From NCBI RefSeq assembly GCF_020382885.2, contig NC_058495.1, positions 21,620,127 to 21,684,126 on the forward strand: 64,000 bases of DNA, in the 5' to 3' direction. Below, piece after piece: positions 63,428 to 64,000 of this stretch. The notes beneath the pieces are model-generated. The model made no database searches. It was given only the letters and a program-made list of their open reading frames with translations, and had not been told where the DNA came from. Source of the stretch: Scatophagus argus. Its lineage: Eukaryota > Chordata > Actinopteri > Scatophagidae. Made by a program: the position numbers and the translations under genes. Each line of letters starts with the position of its first letter. Within the stretch, counting starts at the first letter, position 1.

Positions 63428-64000
63428 GAATTTATTCAAATGGCATTAAGGATATTTATCTGTTTGTTATTGTAACTTTAAGGCACTTGTACCGTTTACA
63501 TATGCAGCTACCTCAGGGGTTGTTCAACCCGTTCAAACAGGGCTGAGGGTCAATCGGTTGCATTCTTTCATGCTTCCATCTCCGCCGGCACTTGGCCACC
63601 ACATGCCATTGTTATTATGCACTGTTTGAACCTGCTTCCAAATGAGCCAAAGTCATGGGAGGGCATTCATTCTAACATAAACACCTATCTCACACAATGT
63701 CATGTGCCCCAAGTCAGCTTAACCATCAGTCCTAATGTAGCATGAATGAAAAAGGAGGATGCTGCGTAGCCACTGAGGTTGCTGGCTCGAGCTGGTCGGA
63801 AAAAGTCCCTAGGTATCAGTGGTTGATTTGAAGACGCAGGTTTGTGTGAGGAGTCCGTGCGAACCACAAACCAGTCCTGGGTCAGACGGCAGCCTGAGGG
63901 GAATCACGCAACACTAAGATAATGAGCACACACTCATTCTGAAAGGAGGAGACGACTGCTATGAGCAAGTTCCGCTTCCTGAATGCAAAGAGAGAGGCTG

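Larger units (their letters stand above)
61927..64000 (-). other. itpr1: itpr1 intron (partial), no exon found
   Basis: I looked for the preceding pore and tail exons (for example the HNMWNY region) on the minus strand and did not find them, so this stretch is intron running off the window. It holds an AGAATC tandem tract at 63135-63156 and a perfect hairpin at 63389-63427. Otherwise it is unique. Confidence 0.65.

Noticed and set aside
63790..63910. Minus-strand segment after CCCCTCAG that stays open for about 60 codons
   Set aside because: Does not match any itpr1 exon I know and has no donor in the right phase. Treated as intron.

Overview
The window is vertebrate nuclear DNA, almost certainly from a percomorph-type teleost fish. 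The evidence is four vertebrate genes with compact introns, repeats I know from fish genomes (a Tc1-like transposase remnant, a Penelope-like retroelement fragment, a non-LTR retrotransposon tail and several short fish repeats), CA microsatellites and low gene density. I saw no prokaryotic features, CRISPR array, or tRNA or rRNA gene.

All four genes are on the minus strand. Read in their own direction they are: the last two coding exons of itpr1 (inositol trisphosphate receptor type 1; 61926-60282, with the rest of the gene beyond 64000); bhlhe40 (Dec1, clock and stress bHLH-Orange repressor; five exons, 56065-54095, 410 aa); naaa (N-acylethanolamine acid amidase; eleven exons, 48035-45222, about 350 aa); and arl8b (lysosomal Arf-like GTPase; seven exons, 38022-34452, 186 aa). 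The splice phases close exactly in every gene. A canonical poly(A) signal lies downstream of bhlhe40, naaa and arl8b. The itpr1-bhlhe40-arl8b order matches human 3p26. naaa is an extra gene within that block, since its human orthologue is on chromosome 4.

Layout: 1-32600 is a gene desert downstream of arl8b. It holds degenerate repeats (11.75-12.13, 14.06-14.57, 19.33-19.65, 22.0, 24.37-24.57, 27.49-27.91 and 29.22-29.50 kb), a long CA microsatellite and a few GC-richer unique islands that may be regulatory. 32600-38200 is arl8b. 38209-45000 is a repeat-rich spacer with a recent 2.35-kb tandem duplication (two large copies plus a deleted third), an unexplained 98-codon open frame and a short telomere-like repeat. 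45010-48190 is naaa. 48190-52790 is a spacer with a Penelope-like fragment between inverted repeats. 52790-57600 is bhlhe40 and its upstream region (two CACGTG E-boxes, a CG/CA tract, and a CpG island with a perfect CRE). 59080-64000 is the 3' end of itpr1.

The genes do not form a pathway. Two act in lysosomes (naaa is a lysosomal lipid amidase; arl8b moves lysosomes), one is a circadian and hypoxia-responsive repressor, and one is an ER calcium channel. I found no clearly new biological system. The best leads are the young tandem duplication, the naaa linkage, the layered bhlhe40 upstream elements and the unexplained open frame near 44.3 kb.
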